Source: Eretmocerus hayati (Eukaryota > Arthropoda > Insecta > Hymenoptera > Aphelinidae). Taken from it: 64,000 nucleotides of DNA. This document shows positions 1 to 12,095 of the stretch, one piece after another (within the stretch, counting starts at the first letter, position 1; each line of letters starts with the position of its first letter). A program made the translations under genes and the position numbers. The DNA lies in contig CM056743.1 of the NCBI GenBank assembly GCA_029851415.1, forward strand, positions 118,512,305-118,576,304. Reading direction: 5' to 3'. The notes under the pieces are model-generated. The model saw only the letters and a list, made by a program, of their open reading frames with translations, was not told the DNA's origin and searched no databases.

Positions 1-159
1 TGATGCTCCTGATAGACATGCATATACAAACACACCCACCGTCATATTTACGAGACCGAGAGAGTAGTGTTTATATTTGGAGAATCTCCGCGTTACACTC
101 ATTAATGTTAGGCTTCAATCATAGTAAAATATTTAACGTGTTTTCATTTTCCCTTCCAG

Positions 160-297
160 ACGGAAATAGCCAAGAGGCTAAACGCCATAATTGCACAGAT
201 ACTTCCATTCCTCTCACAAGAACATCAGCAGCAAGTGGCCTCTGCCGTCGACAGGGCGAAACAGGTCACAATGACTGAGCTCAACTCGATCGTTGGG
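160..297 (+). CDS. gro: groucho exon: end of Q (tetramerisation) domain
   Basis: This exon encodes 46 residues (TEIAKRLNA... to ...ELNSIVG), the C-terminal part of the glutamine-rich Q domain. That domain forms the coiled-coil tetramer and contacts TCF/LEF. The acceptor is a pyrimidine run ending in CAG at 157-159 and the donor is GTGAGT from 298. Both borders are phase 0. The [10 protein letters not shown] and RAKQVTM strings are hallmark Groucho/TLE sequence. An in-frame reading exists upstream of 160, but it is intron and does not resemble the family, so the exon is started at the splice site. Confidence 0.95.
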
Positions 298-1752
298 GTG
301 AGTGTTGATTTATTTCATTTCATAATTGCAAGTGACCTTCGCACAGAACTTGAAGGAATACTAGAGAATTGAGCTATGAGTGTAGTAAGAACCAGCTGGA
401 TATTACTCATAACTAGCTGATGTCGAGTTGATAAATAGATTTACTGAGTCTATTCAATCGCGCAAATGATTAGAAATGAAGCCCAATTAGCCGGCAGTCC
501 ATAACCTAATTTACCTCTGCTTCTTTGCTAGAATCAATGACTCACAGTTGCAAGGTGAGAAAAGATCCTCAGAAGCAATCCAAAATCATCATTGGGGAAG
601 AACATTTCAAAAAAGTTTTCCGATCACGTCACTTTTTCAATGTAAGTGGCCGACATACATTCCGAGATATATTCATGTGAAGTTGTGATGAAAACGTGAA
701 CGGTAGCTGTCAATAGTTTCAGTAGAAGATGCGGCGGAGTTTTTAGATCTGGACTGCGTTTTACATCTGCTCGTAAACTGATAATTAGGACATACACATA
801 AGCACGGCCAAATTACTCGGTGTGGCTAAAATTTCTATCTAATTAGGATTAAGTCTACAACTGGAAGCCAATCAACTAAATGATCTTGTTTGTAGGGCAG
901 CATATGTCTTTTATGCTATAAATTCACGTTTTACCCCTCAGACATTTTAATGTTGGCACTCCTCTTTCAAGTAAGTACTTGAATTGATTAATGGATTCCT
1001 GATCAATTCCGAGATATTTAAAAAAAAATGTCCCCGAACTTATTCGTTTGTCAAAATCTCATTACGAAAGTTTCGACAACCGTTTATTGATAGAGTGCAT
1101 CATCAACGCCCATAATAAGGAGTGCTCCTCGACCAACTCACCTCTCTTGATCAAAGCTCATTATCCAGCCAATCATTAAAAAGGCGCATTCCAAATGCCA
1201 CGATGGCCCGAGCGTATCGCCAACGGGATTACCAATAAGTAAATACTCTACCACAGAAAAAGAACCGCTGGCCACACTTTGCCCGGCATCGCAGCTGGTG
1301 AACGTAAATAAACTCAAACGTGGATAGTAGAGGTGGCAGCAGCTGCGCCACTCTTTCGCTAAATAGAGCAAAAATTCCCTCATTTATTCATCACTTGCCC
1401 GCTGCAGGGCTATATGCATTCGAGCCCGTTCTCTTCCTCGTTTCTCGTATACACACACCAGACTCACACGCGCAAGCTCATACATACATCATTCGGCCTC
1501 CCATCTGCAAGAGTGAACCTCGCGAATAACGCTTGTATTTTGCTCGTCGCTCTGCGGGCGATAAGTAGCGGGGTTATAGAGCCACATGTATATAGCGGCT
1601 GCAGAGCAGCGAAATTGGCATTCGGCCGTAGTCTTGCCTCGCATAATTGAGTTCCGAGTTGCTCGAGAGAGCCCGGCTCGCTTCGCCCCCAGACACACGA
1701 GACGAGAATAATATTCCACACCGCTTCCTCTTTCCCTCACTCCGGACGCCCA

Positions 1753-1782
1753 TCCTCCTCCTCCTCCTCCTCCTCCTCCTCC
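1753..1782. repeat. (CTC)n microsatellite
   Basis: About ten uninterrupted CTC/TCC units lie in a groucho intron. This is simple sequence and explains the leucine-rich ORF there. Confidence 0.95.
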
Positions 1783-2059
1783 AGCTTCTCCTGCTTCCTC
1801 CCCAATGGATGGGCTATACCTCTATTATAGACGAAGACGATGATGCATAATGTGCGCAAAGTTCTCTCTCTTTCAAGCTCGGCGATTATTCAACGTCCGC
1901 GAGAGTAGGCTGCGGGCTCTCGTATGTATATTTATACTGCGATGGAACCATGTTATTTTGCACAAACAGGACAAGTTTTACCGACATTATACACCGTGTT
2001 TCCAGAGTCAGGGATAATTTTCGCCGATACAAGCTTCGGGGGATTAATTACGTTTGGAC

Positions 2060-2079
2060 AAAAAAAAAAAAAAAAAAAA
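2060..2079. repeat. poly(A) run of 20
   Basis: Twenty consecutive A follow GGAC and precede TTCGACGGG. It could be the tail of an old retroposed sequence lying to its left. I recognise no such sequence and see no flanking target duplication. Confidence 0.9.
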
Positions 2080-5000
2080 TTCGACGGGAGATAACTTTGT
2101 GTTCTTCATCTTTCGCATCGCGCTCGGGGATACCTGTGTCCCATATCTCGAGGCCGAACAACCTTTTCATTAGATGATGCATCGGAGTTTTTAAAACTTG
2201 TTGAATTTAATTGAGAGTGATTTTGCTAATTCATCAATATCACTACAAATCGCATCTTTTGCAATTATCATTTGAGCACTGACTCAAGTATATAATTATA
2301 CAGAGTTTCCCGCGAGATATCTTGGCGATTGAGTCAATTACGGGATCCAACAGCATAGCACCTCGAAACGGATGACGAATGAGCACATGACGTGAAATGT
2401 ATCAAATTTCATCCGGGACCAAACACGCGTCAGTATTTCTGCATTTGAATTTATGCTCATTCATTTGAGTGGAATATACAGTGTTTATTCCTGCCAGCGA
2501 TTCTCGTATTTTGATAGCTTGAGCATAATTAGAATCAGTGCATGTGATAAACGCCCGAAACATTCAACGTACATCTCGACTTAACGCGTCAATGCAAATA
2601 TTAATTCTAACGCTCAAATTATTCGACCATTAATTCGTTGACTGTTGTCTTTCCTGCATGTACACATCACTTACGTCTATGTCAAACTGCCTCGACGCAA
2701 CAGTTCCGTATATAACCGCATCACGCGTCGCCGCTCTCTCGCGATGATTGATCACTTGTTCGCTGGTCTTTGAGGAGTATGTATTAGTGGGTGCGAGAGA
2801 TAATACGGTACACGTAGTGAATAGAGACAGAGAAAGAGAGATATGAGGTACTGCACTATTATATACACGATTCTAAATGCCCAGTGCGATGCAGCTTGGC
2901 GATTGTACAACAGCAACAAACGAGTGCCTCGTCACGGCTGGTCTTTCTTGCCGCGTGGGCGCTCGGGCAACAGCTGTCCGACTCTAATGACTCTATCAAA
3001 AGGTGCAATCGTTGCCGCGACGACGCGAGAAGTTCATGTAGCCGTAGTGAAATTAACGCGACAACCGCGTACCCGTTATAATATCTTGTGCCATATCCGC
3101 CGACGCGCGAGAAATGCATTGTGTAGGCGCGAGAATCAAGCAGGCGTGACTGCCAGAATGATGCTGTGCTTTATCGTCGAAGAGAATCACGCTTAGGCAA
3201 GTGGCCTGCGATCGTCGATGATCATCATCAATCTTCTGACTCGGCCTAATGCGCCGTGGTTTTTTCGTATTAGCTTTTTTCAAAATTTTCCACACGACGA
3301 CTTCCTTGAATGGCTTAGTGAGATTTCTCATTGCGCACTTGTGATAAGCTCAACTGAATTCTCAGTATGAAGCGACGAAGAGTTTGTTAAAAAAAATAGC
3401 TTGCAAATTTTATATTCACGTACAAATCTGAATCTTCCCTGAATCATGCGTTATTATGAAAAATTTCGTGAGGCTCAAAATAAAACTGTTGTTTTACTGT
3501 AATCTCCTATGCATAATAGAGCCGCCTTTGGCACCAAAATGATCCATGTTCATGATCCAAAAAATTTTCAATCGAGTAACGGTCCTCTGCAAATAAGTCC
3601 TTCGGAAAGAGAATGAGGGATACGAACCCACGACTTTCTGGTTCTTGGTAGATCATTTTGATATTTCATATTTCTCAATTCTTGCCTGTTCTCGTGGTCT
3701 CAACTCTCCATATTTCGAGTCTTCTGTCTTTTCAAACGAAGTTTGGAATGTTTATGGAGGAAATATCAACCAGTACAGAGAAATCAGGGTAAAAATGTGA
3801 CGCCAGTTCCAACTTGAAAGAGGATCAAGTCGATGCAATTTGATTGGGAAAACCTCAACTAAAGGATCTGTATGAGGAGGACTATGATGAAGTTTCGTAA
3901 TATACTCATTTTGGATACAATTGTCCTTCAATGAAAAGCTATGCTACCAGGATTCGAACCGTTAACCCATGTGAAAAACATCGTCATACAAAGTCGTAAA
4001 TTTTGAGCAACGCAAAATCTAGGTATTTCAAATGTCTCTTGTTGCTGAGGAGATGATATTTTTATCGGAATGTTCCCCTTTAAAAGCACTGACCGACATC
4101 TGTCTGGATTATTGGAATAGTTTTCTCCACAACTAGATTGGGTAAACCTTCAAATTCAAATTCTGATTGTGGGTTGAGATTACGAATGTCAGCGTCTTAT
4201 TTATTGGCCGCAAAAGTCACGAATACAAAAAAAAAAAAGGAAAAACGAAATGACTGTCCTGTCAAAAAATCCTCCAAGCGGAATCAACATCGTTATCGCG
4301 TTGCACACACTCAACGCAGGAGAGTATTAATATAGCTCTGCCAGATATACATGGCTTTTCGGCACGCATCGCATGATTGTGCACTACGCAACCCTGTGCC
4401 AAAGTAAGACCTTCCCGTGGGTTTCGAACTCACGCAGAGCCCAGCCGTCGGATTATGGCTTCGTGTGTCCTATTATACGCCTCTGTAACCGCCGCGTGCA
4501 TTCGTATCTGCACTTGATAGCAAAAATGCTGCTACCGCCGCACTTCGTGTATCTGAATTGGCAAACTGCGAGTGACGAGTTCTATACTGTAATATAGCGG
4601 TCAAATCTGGCCGGGCGTGCATGAAAAAGAGTCTTCTCTCACTCGCGGTGCGCGGATGGCAGCATCAGGAATCGCACGTGGCTTGCGTAAGATGGGAGCC
4701 TTCTCGACGCTTCATGAACACGCCTGCAGGATTAAGCGTCACTCGTACACGTGTCGTCGACGCCACCACCACCATCGACGATATATCGCGTGTACATAAT
4801 GTGAGCACGTACCCAAATTCCCCTCATATAAGTATGTTATGTGCGTGTGTCAACCGGTCTCATGTATTTGCCAATCAAGGCAGATATTGGATTACCTTTT
4901 AGACCTTGTGAACGTTACTTTCGCTCTACATTTTTCCTTCCTCGAGCTTTTTTTGTTAGGGTCATTGACACAAAATCAGACTCGAGCTTGCGTATAATGT

Positions 5001-8000
5001 TGATAATAACGGTCCTTTGCGGTCAACATCGTTATCTCTACAATTCATGCCAGATTTGTAGTGCTGAGTAATTTTGATAAAAGATTGGGGTACTTGAAGT
5101 CATTGGTTGATTTTTTTTAAAGAAGGCATATTTTACAAGGAAAATTTCACACGCTTGTGGTTCATTGTAGTCACATAGGCTTGAATTATCATCAGTAAGA
5201 AGTTTTGATTTGATCACTTCGATCTCGAAGTGAACTCAATGAGATGCCCTATTCTGATTGAATTTCGGCATGAATCGTGGCGGTGTGTTTTCCTACCATT
5301 ATTTTTCTGTTTTTCCACTTCACTCGGATCAGCGAGTAAATTTAAGACCATGCCGTCACATCCTCGACAACAAGACCCACTCACATAGCTGGCAATTTGA
5401 ACGATCACGATCATCAAGAGGAAGACTACCCGAGGCTAATCTTTGAGAGTCAGATAATAATCAGAAGGATACAGACACGCGCGAAGCAATACCAAAGCAC
5501 TACACAGAATCTACACGATATCTGCACGATGGCTCTATGGTACCTACAGATAGCAAGGGCATAGAATTCGTGAGCAGAAACGTGCGCTAGCTTTGAATGC
5601 ACGAACAAACATCTGGCTTGAATCAATATTTCGTTTAATAATACCGGCATGTAGCATTGGCTCGGCACTCCAACCGAACAAGCCGCTCAAAGGCACACAC
5701 ACATACAAACACACAGAGTTGCCTATGTACGTGCTTTGATGGCGAGAAGCTTGTGCCGTTGTTGCAGAGCTTGCAAGCTCTCTCTCGCTCTCTGGTTCTC
5801 CCGAGGCAGTTCATCGATTCTCTCTTGGATTCCCTCTTGCCTCCTCGAGAATGGAGAGGCAGCTGCTGTCACCTCGTCTAAACAATTGTTCACTGTGAGA
5901 CTGAGCGCGATGCTGCAGATTCCGATTCTCTCGCGTACGCTCTGCTTTATACGTAGCTTTGCAATTGTTAGCGATGCACTTTGTGATGCACTGTTCCACC
6001 ACTCGCCTCCTTTAGTCGTTTCAGAATCGTATATATCTCATCAGCATTGCCTCGGGTACTATGTTCTGCTGTTATTTGAGAAAAATGATTCCACCGGGTA
6101 AAGGGAGTAAAAAATGTTCATTCGTGCAATCGATGTTTTTGTGCTTGCAAGCTTTCGAGATCACTCAAAATTTTTTTTTAGAATCAACTTCAACCGTGAT
6201 TGCTCATACACAAGAGTGATACTCGTGAATTTTAGCTGCTTTCTTTGTAAATACTTTTATCCAGACACGGGGCTGCGAGCTCTTCTTCTAATTTAAAACT
6301 CGTGTTTGCTTCGTTGTACAAAACTAATATTCTGCGCAAAGTAGCGACTCGAACTCTACTCCCTACTCAAAACTCAACGCATCGGTCTCACGTATTCATG
6401 TCGCACTCGGGCCAACGCCTATCTCTTCCTTTATATTCTCGTGCAAGATCCCTTATAACCGTTTGTTTTTCTTTGTGGGTCTGAGCCCCTTTCTGTTCGC
6501 CTACTATATGTATGTTGTAGCAGTAGCAGCAGCCACCCTCGTTTACACGCGCACTCAAGGGCTTGTAACTCTCGCACCGTGAATTATAAAGCTCGATTCT
6601 CAACACGGCAACCGACCACGGGAGTACTAGACCCTGATGTGCTCACTACTTGCGTCTCTAGGCGCGTTCTATTTGTCTCCGAGCTTACACAAACATCACT
6701 CCCTTTCTCTTTGCGGAATCTTCTGTACGTATGCACGTATCCAACATATCGCAGGCCATTTTTCCATTTATATACTCGGCCCATACGTATTGTCTTTCTG
6801 AATTTCGCGCGAGCGATTCGTGTCTGTGCAACGTCGCGCTTATCGGCGCCGACTATATTGGATTGAATTGAATCGTCCGCGTCACTCAGGAATGCGCATC
6901 AGCTAGTATTAGTCTACAGCGATGGAGTTATCGAGTGCCTCAAGATAGAGAGAGGGAGTTGATACACTCAAGGGCTGCTGAGTTGAGAGATATCTCTCTC
7001 ATACAATCATGCACACTTGCTTGCGTTTGCTTTGACGGGCTCGACGAGAGCTTTGGTGCTGGCACATGACCCCATGTGGCTTTCAAGGGCCACTTGGGCA
7101 CTCTCATTGTTACTCCGCACCCCTGGATCTCCATTTCGCAACGCTGTTAATACGATGTTGCTGCCGCCACTCCCGCGATCTCCACACGACGTGGAGCAGA
7201 CGATAGGTAATTTTTCTTCAACAGGATCCAAATAGCACCGGCTCAATGAAGTGCAGTGCTCACTACGGTCAGATGGGAATTTTCGAAAGCAATGACTGGG
7301 TTGCAGACATCTGTTCGTCGAAGGACGAGATATTGTTCTCATGTTGAACCCCATCTATAATGATCTCCTAAAATTAAGTGAGAATCGTGCTGAATCACAA
7401 CAAACTTCCTAACCTTATCATGTTAGTTTATAGATGATTGGACTGATTTTTAGAAATTTCTACTTTCACGGTGTACCTACTTGTCGCTAAAGAAAAATAT
7501 AATTGCAAAACAATGCCTTCTCGAACTTTTGATTCCAATGCCAGGGAAAAGCCTAGTAATTAATATTGTTCCGCTGTCAGTTTACTCTGACCCAACGTCC
7601 GCTCCCGAGCCACATCCCGATAATAACAATACCTCATCCTGGATGGGGCAATTGCCGGGTGATCCGCGATCTATACACAAAGTGTGCGTGGCCAATACTT
7701 GACTCGATGCCAAGTCTCGACCCCCTCTGATATCCCGGACCGTTTACTCATGCGTCGGTCGTCGACGATCGTCACACCCCGTCGCGGTGGTCCGCTACTT
7801 ACTACACGCATTTACCTATTATGTGCCAGTTACATACTACCCAGCAGCAGCAGCGACATTAGAAACGACCCTATAGCTTATAATAATATGCCCTTCGCAC
7901 CAAGTACACTCACCCCAATATATATTCAACCCCCCGCGCCCCCTTATTCCTATGTACACGCATACACATCAGGGGAGAAGCTCGATGGTATACCCAAACG

Positions 8001-8083
8001 AAACAGCAAAAACGCATTACATGCGATTGATATACACACTAGCACAAATTTAAGGGTATAGACGAGGAGGATGAGGTGCGATG

Positions 8084-8748
8084 CCCCCCCCCCCCCCCCA
8101 CGATCGCTTTGCGAGCTTCAGTCGCATGCTTGTGCTCATATACTTTGGCCTCTGATCCAAAAAAACAGGGTTGATGTGCTCGTGTACATATATACACACA
8201 CGTTGATGATTGCGCACCAGCCCAGCATAAAAATAATTCCGGCCCGTTACACAGCATACGGGGTGATGCCGTAACGCGCTAAGCGGCCCAAGCCTAAATC
8301 CATTCGGTAACCAGCTTTATATCGTTGAGAAGGGAGTCCGATTGCGCACAGCAGAGCAGCAGCAGGCTTTCACGCCTCGCCGAATCAAAATTGCGAATGT
8401 GTACATCGCTCAGCGAATTTATATATGTAGAAGCCCTTTTTCTCCCCTATATATGATGATGCAGTGTGTATAAGAGTCTTTTTGTCGTTGTAGCTCGTGC
8501 GCGATATAATATATCAGCGCCCGCCAACGTGGCGTTGTATACATATAGCCACTCCCATGCGAATCTGGCCGTGTAACAGATTAGGGCGCGTGTGGTGCGC
8601 GCACGCGGATAATTCACCGGGACTCGTTTTTTTCTTGTTCCTTTTCTTTCTCCCTGCTGGTCTGATGCATCTCACTTGACGAGGATGAGCTGACGCTGAT
8701 ATACCACCCGACAGGGGATCACCACTTGTCTATATCCCCCCCCCCCCC
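8084..8748. repeat. two poly(C) tracts (8084-8099 and 8736-8748)
   Basis: There are runs of 16 and 13 C in the large groucho intron. A third run of 14 C (10409-10422) lies inside the Tigger relic. Runs this long are uncommon and their lengths are also prone to sequencing error. Confidence 0.9.
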
Positions 8749-9370
8749 GAGTTCCAATTTGCCATTCGGGTGCGACGCTTCGTGTACGTGTCTATTTTTG
8801 CACGGACGATACGAACCAACTGTGCATGTGCTATTGCATTCTCTATATTGATGTTCAATGGTTAGGTGTAGTTGGCCACCGCTCGACGATTTGAAAATGA
8901 GAAATTTTTTTTATCGAAGCTTTACTCCATCGTGCCAACTCTGTATCGACCCAATTTTTCGCGTCGTTTTGCGTGAAATGCGAAACCTTTTGAGCGCTTT
9001 GAGTTTCGGATGTGCGAGTAAATGTTGTGATTGGTGACTGCAATGTCAATACTCCCTGTGATCTGTTCTACGTAAATTACAGGAGCCGGGCAAAATTTGA
9101 TGTGTACTATACAAACTGCGCTTGCTCGCGTGCGTATGATTCGGTTGTGCTTTGTTGTCTGGTTTTGTATACTATTGGGATCGTATATTCACTCATTTTG
9201 TACAGTTATTTTGTTGCAAACTCGTTGCAAATGCTTGTTTAAAAATTCGTATATATTATTGAAGTTGTAGATGCCGTTTGTTTTGAATTATACGAGCATC
9301 AATAATTTTTACTCGAGTTAGGATTTTTCGGGGCTATTCTTGGGGAAAAAATATATATGAAAAAATGCAA

Positions 9371-9442
9371 CCTCAAGTGAGGTTCGAACTCGAGATCTCA
9401 CGCTTGCCGGGCGATGTCGTTACTAATTACGCTACCGAGACG
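9371..9442 (-). other. tRNA-like sequence (pseudo-tRNA or SINE head)
   Basis: Read on the minus strand, this stretch has a B-box-like GAGTTCGAACC (9381-9391), an A-box-like TAGCGTAATTAG (9423-9434) at normal tRNA spacing, a possible D-stem CGT/ACG, and a seven-base loop CCGGCAA on a three-pair stem in the anticodon position. The acceptor stem does not pair, position 33 is C instead of T, and the T-stem is short. It is therefore not a functional tRNA. A decayed tRNA copy or the head of a tRNA-derived SINE would explain the two conserved RNA polymerase III boxes. Confidence 0.4.
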
Positions 9443-9867
9443 ATGCGGGGCTCTGCTCATTCTATGGATAGAGAATCCTTTATCTGTGTATTCCTTTCCC
9501 CATATGTGTTATAGTTATTATTCTTTCACGCATAATAACTCTTTCTTATCTTCGAATTTGAATGCAGTTCAACATGACCGTAAGGTGATGATTGACTAGT
9601 GACTCGTTATGCGGAACTATGTGAATATTGAATCGTCAAATGTTCACGGGGTCTATATCGCTTTTGAAGAATTTACAAAAAAAAATTTATTCAAATTATA
9701 ACATTTTCGATTATCGCGCCCCGAATCATTGATGATGAAATATTGAAACAATGTTCGATAATTCGTGTCGTTCTTTTTATTTTTCTAAGCGATAACCGAT
9801 TCAAATTTGATCGACCATGCCTCAATGAGTTTATAATGAAAGTTACGCTGCTTCAAAAGAATGTCTA

Positions 9868-12095
9868 GAGTAATCCCTGGTTAGTACGAATTCCAAGGTA
9901 CCGGGATTTTTGTTCGTCTTAGAGTGGTGTTTGTATTTTATCGAGGGAGAGCCATTTGTTTTGAGATGAATGATGAATTAGTTCGTACTAACCAAAAATA
10001 TCATCTCGCAAAATTTTTGATAACACACTAACTAGAGTATCAGCGGTTTATTACGAACATCTCAGCAATAGAACAAAAAGACAATTAATGGTGGAGATAC
10101 AACATGAAAAATAATAAGTCACTGATGATCAATCGTAGTAAGAAAAAATTTACATATAATATACATAGTCAATCAATAAAACGAAATAACTGGAATTTCA
10201 CTGTTGTTCAGGGGTTTTATCCTGTACAGGACATAAGAATTCATTGATGCTTTGCTGGCGAAGAACTCTAGGATTCCTTGAGTAAAACTCGGATGATATA
10301 CTTTCTAAATGACCGATAAATTCCAGTGATACATTATTAGAGGCAGGATACTCGCGCAAGGTCTGTAAAGCCGATACCACAGCTGTTCGCGTATAGGCAA
10401 GTTCTTCTCCCCCCCCCCCCCCATATATCGTAATCTTCATCGCTGTCTGAATCGGTGTGAGTGGTATCATTGACCTCAGCTGTTTCACAACAAACAGCGA
10501 CACCCTCATCAATATTGACGTACTCTTCAAATGTCGAGCAATTCTGTAAGAATCACGGCTAATGACTGATTTGATTCTAAAATAAAATCTACATTTACAA
10601 GACTCAATTTCACATTTACCTCAGATAGTGATGATTCAATACTATTTAAATGCTTCCAATCGAGTGTATTTGACGTTGTATCGATTTGTACAGGGATATC
10701 GGAAGAATTCCATGCATGATTGAAACATCTCTGTATCAGGTCTGAAGAGACGTCATTCCAAGACAGTGCAATGGCTCTGATAATACACGCAGGTTTAAAT
10801 TCGTTATTTTCAAACGACTGTATTGCAGATTGAACCAAGCGTTTCCGAAAGGCTGCTTTCACAGATCTACAAATATAGAGCTAATGATGTATTAAATGAT
10901 ATTATGAACATATGCACACATCTTGGCAAGTATTTTACTGCAAGTCGCTGAAGCCATTCCCGCATTTTTATACGAATCAACAAAGAAGATTACATGTAAT
11001 AATCAGGATTTCACCGAATAATTCCTTGGTCTAATGGTTGAAGTCGGCTCGTTGTATTTGGAGGAAAAAATTCTAGTGTGACATTGGACAAGTTTAATCC
11101 TTGGATGTGATGAGCACTGCAGTTATCCAATGGTAAGAGAACTCGGTGATTCTGTGAAATCGTCTTCATGTTGAAATCTAAGTAACCCATACAGGAAATT
11201 TCTCGCTGCCATCCGAATTGCAGATGAATACAACGGTCAGTCTTTGTTTACTGCGAGCACCACCATAGCACTCATCACCTCGGATATTCAAAGTATTGTT
11301 GGGTAAAAGATTGTAATACAATGCTGCTTCGTCAAGATTCAATACATTTCGTGGAGCAAATCTATCTCTAGTACGCTTGAAAACCTCATTTCCAAGTATA
11401 ATCTACCTGCTGCTCGTCAACTTTCGCCGATTCTCCACAGGTAACTTGTGATGAAATACCTTTTCGATCCTGAAAACCTTGCAACCAACCACTCGATGCC
11501 TTGAAACCGTCAATACCAAACTCTTCAGCAATTGATAGAGCTTTTTCGCAAATCACTGAACCGCTCACTGGGATATATTTCGCACGAACACTTTTGAACT
11601 AAACGAACTGTTTGTCTTCAAGTTCTTCATGTTTACCACCGCGCAGGCGTTTGGCTTTCGGGGTCACAGTTGCGAATGCGATAGCTTCGTGGATTTTTTC
11701 TTTGTTCTTGATGATCGTTGAAAGTGTCGATTTTCCAATGCCAAAATGCTCTGCTATTGCCGTTTTTGAACGTTGATTGCGTGCCACTCCATTGAGAATT
11801 GAAATTTTCGTATCTAGATCGATGCTCCACTTTTTTGCGTATACTCATTTTCGCGAACTGAAATGACTTTCGCGAGTTGATTCTTCTTGTATACAACTTT
11901 CAGTTCGTATTAACCAATACATGGGCTCTGGAGGGACCGGAAAGTTGTTCGTATTTCGTACTAATGAGGAATTCCTCTTAACCCGATAAATTGCCTATTC
12001 CCACCTATTATATAGTATAATACTAGTCCATGCAAATTTGAAGGGACCGAAATTTTGTTCGTCTTAAACGGGTTCGTACTAACCAAGAATTACTG
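9868..12095 (-). mobile_element. pogo/Tigger-type DNA transposon, decayed but with both ends
   Basis: The two ends are inverted copies of about 24 bp: AGTAATCCCTGGTTAGTACG from 9869, and CAGTAATTCTTGGTTAGTAC on the minus strand from 12095. TA lies directly outside each end (9866-9867 and 12096-12097), the target duplication of the Tc1/mariner/pogo group. The length of 2.23 kb fits a Tigger-like element. The end motif TTCGTACTAACCAA recurs inside at 9982-9995 and, with one change, at 11904-11917, forming sub-terminal repeats. The transposase reads on the minus strand and is broken. The element lies inside a groucho intron, antisense to the gene. Confidence 0.88.
10198..11850 (-). pseudogene. 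pogo/Tigger transposase pseudogene (CENP-B HTH, Tc5 HTH, DDE)
   Basis: Domains appear in order on the minus strand. First is a CENP-B/psq helix-turn-helix (about 11599-11850; AIAEHFGIGKSTLS). Next is a Tc5-type DNA-binding domain (11386-11568; FKASSGWLQGF, CGESA). Then comes the DDE core with LNLDEAALYY (Asp codon at 11331-11333), LPLDNCSAHH (Asp codon at 11125-11127) and PPNTTSRLQPLDQG near 11.03-11.06 kb, and last a C-terminal WNDV region (10527-10862). A one-base shift lies at an AAAAAA run near 11835, a stop follows the Tc5 domain, and a further shift separates the two catalytic Asp codons. No activity is possible, so this is a relic. Confidence 0.88.

Noticed and set aside
3608..3660. 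tRNA-like T-arm and anticodon-like stretch
   Set aside because: There is a B-box-like sequence only, with no D-arm or A box and no acceptor stem.
3945..3965. perfect B-box-like GGTTCGAATCC on the minus strand
   Set aside because: No other tRNA feature lies around it, so an isolated match is best treated as chance.
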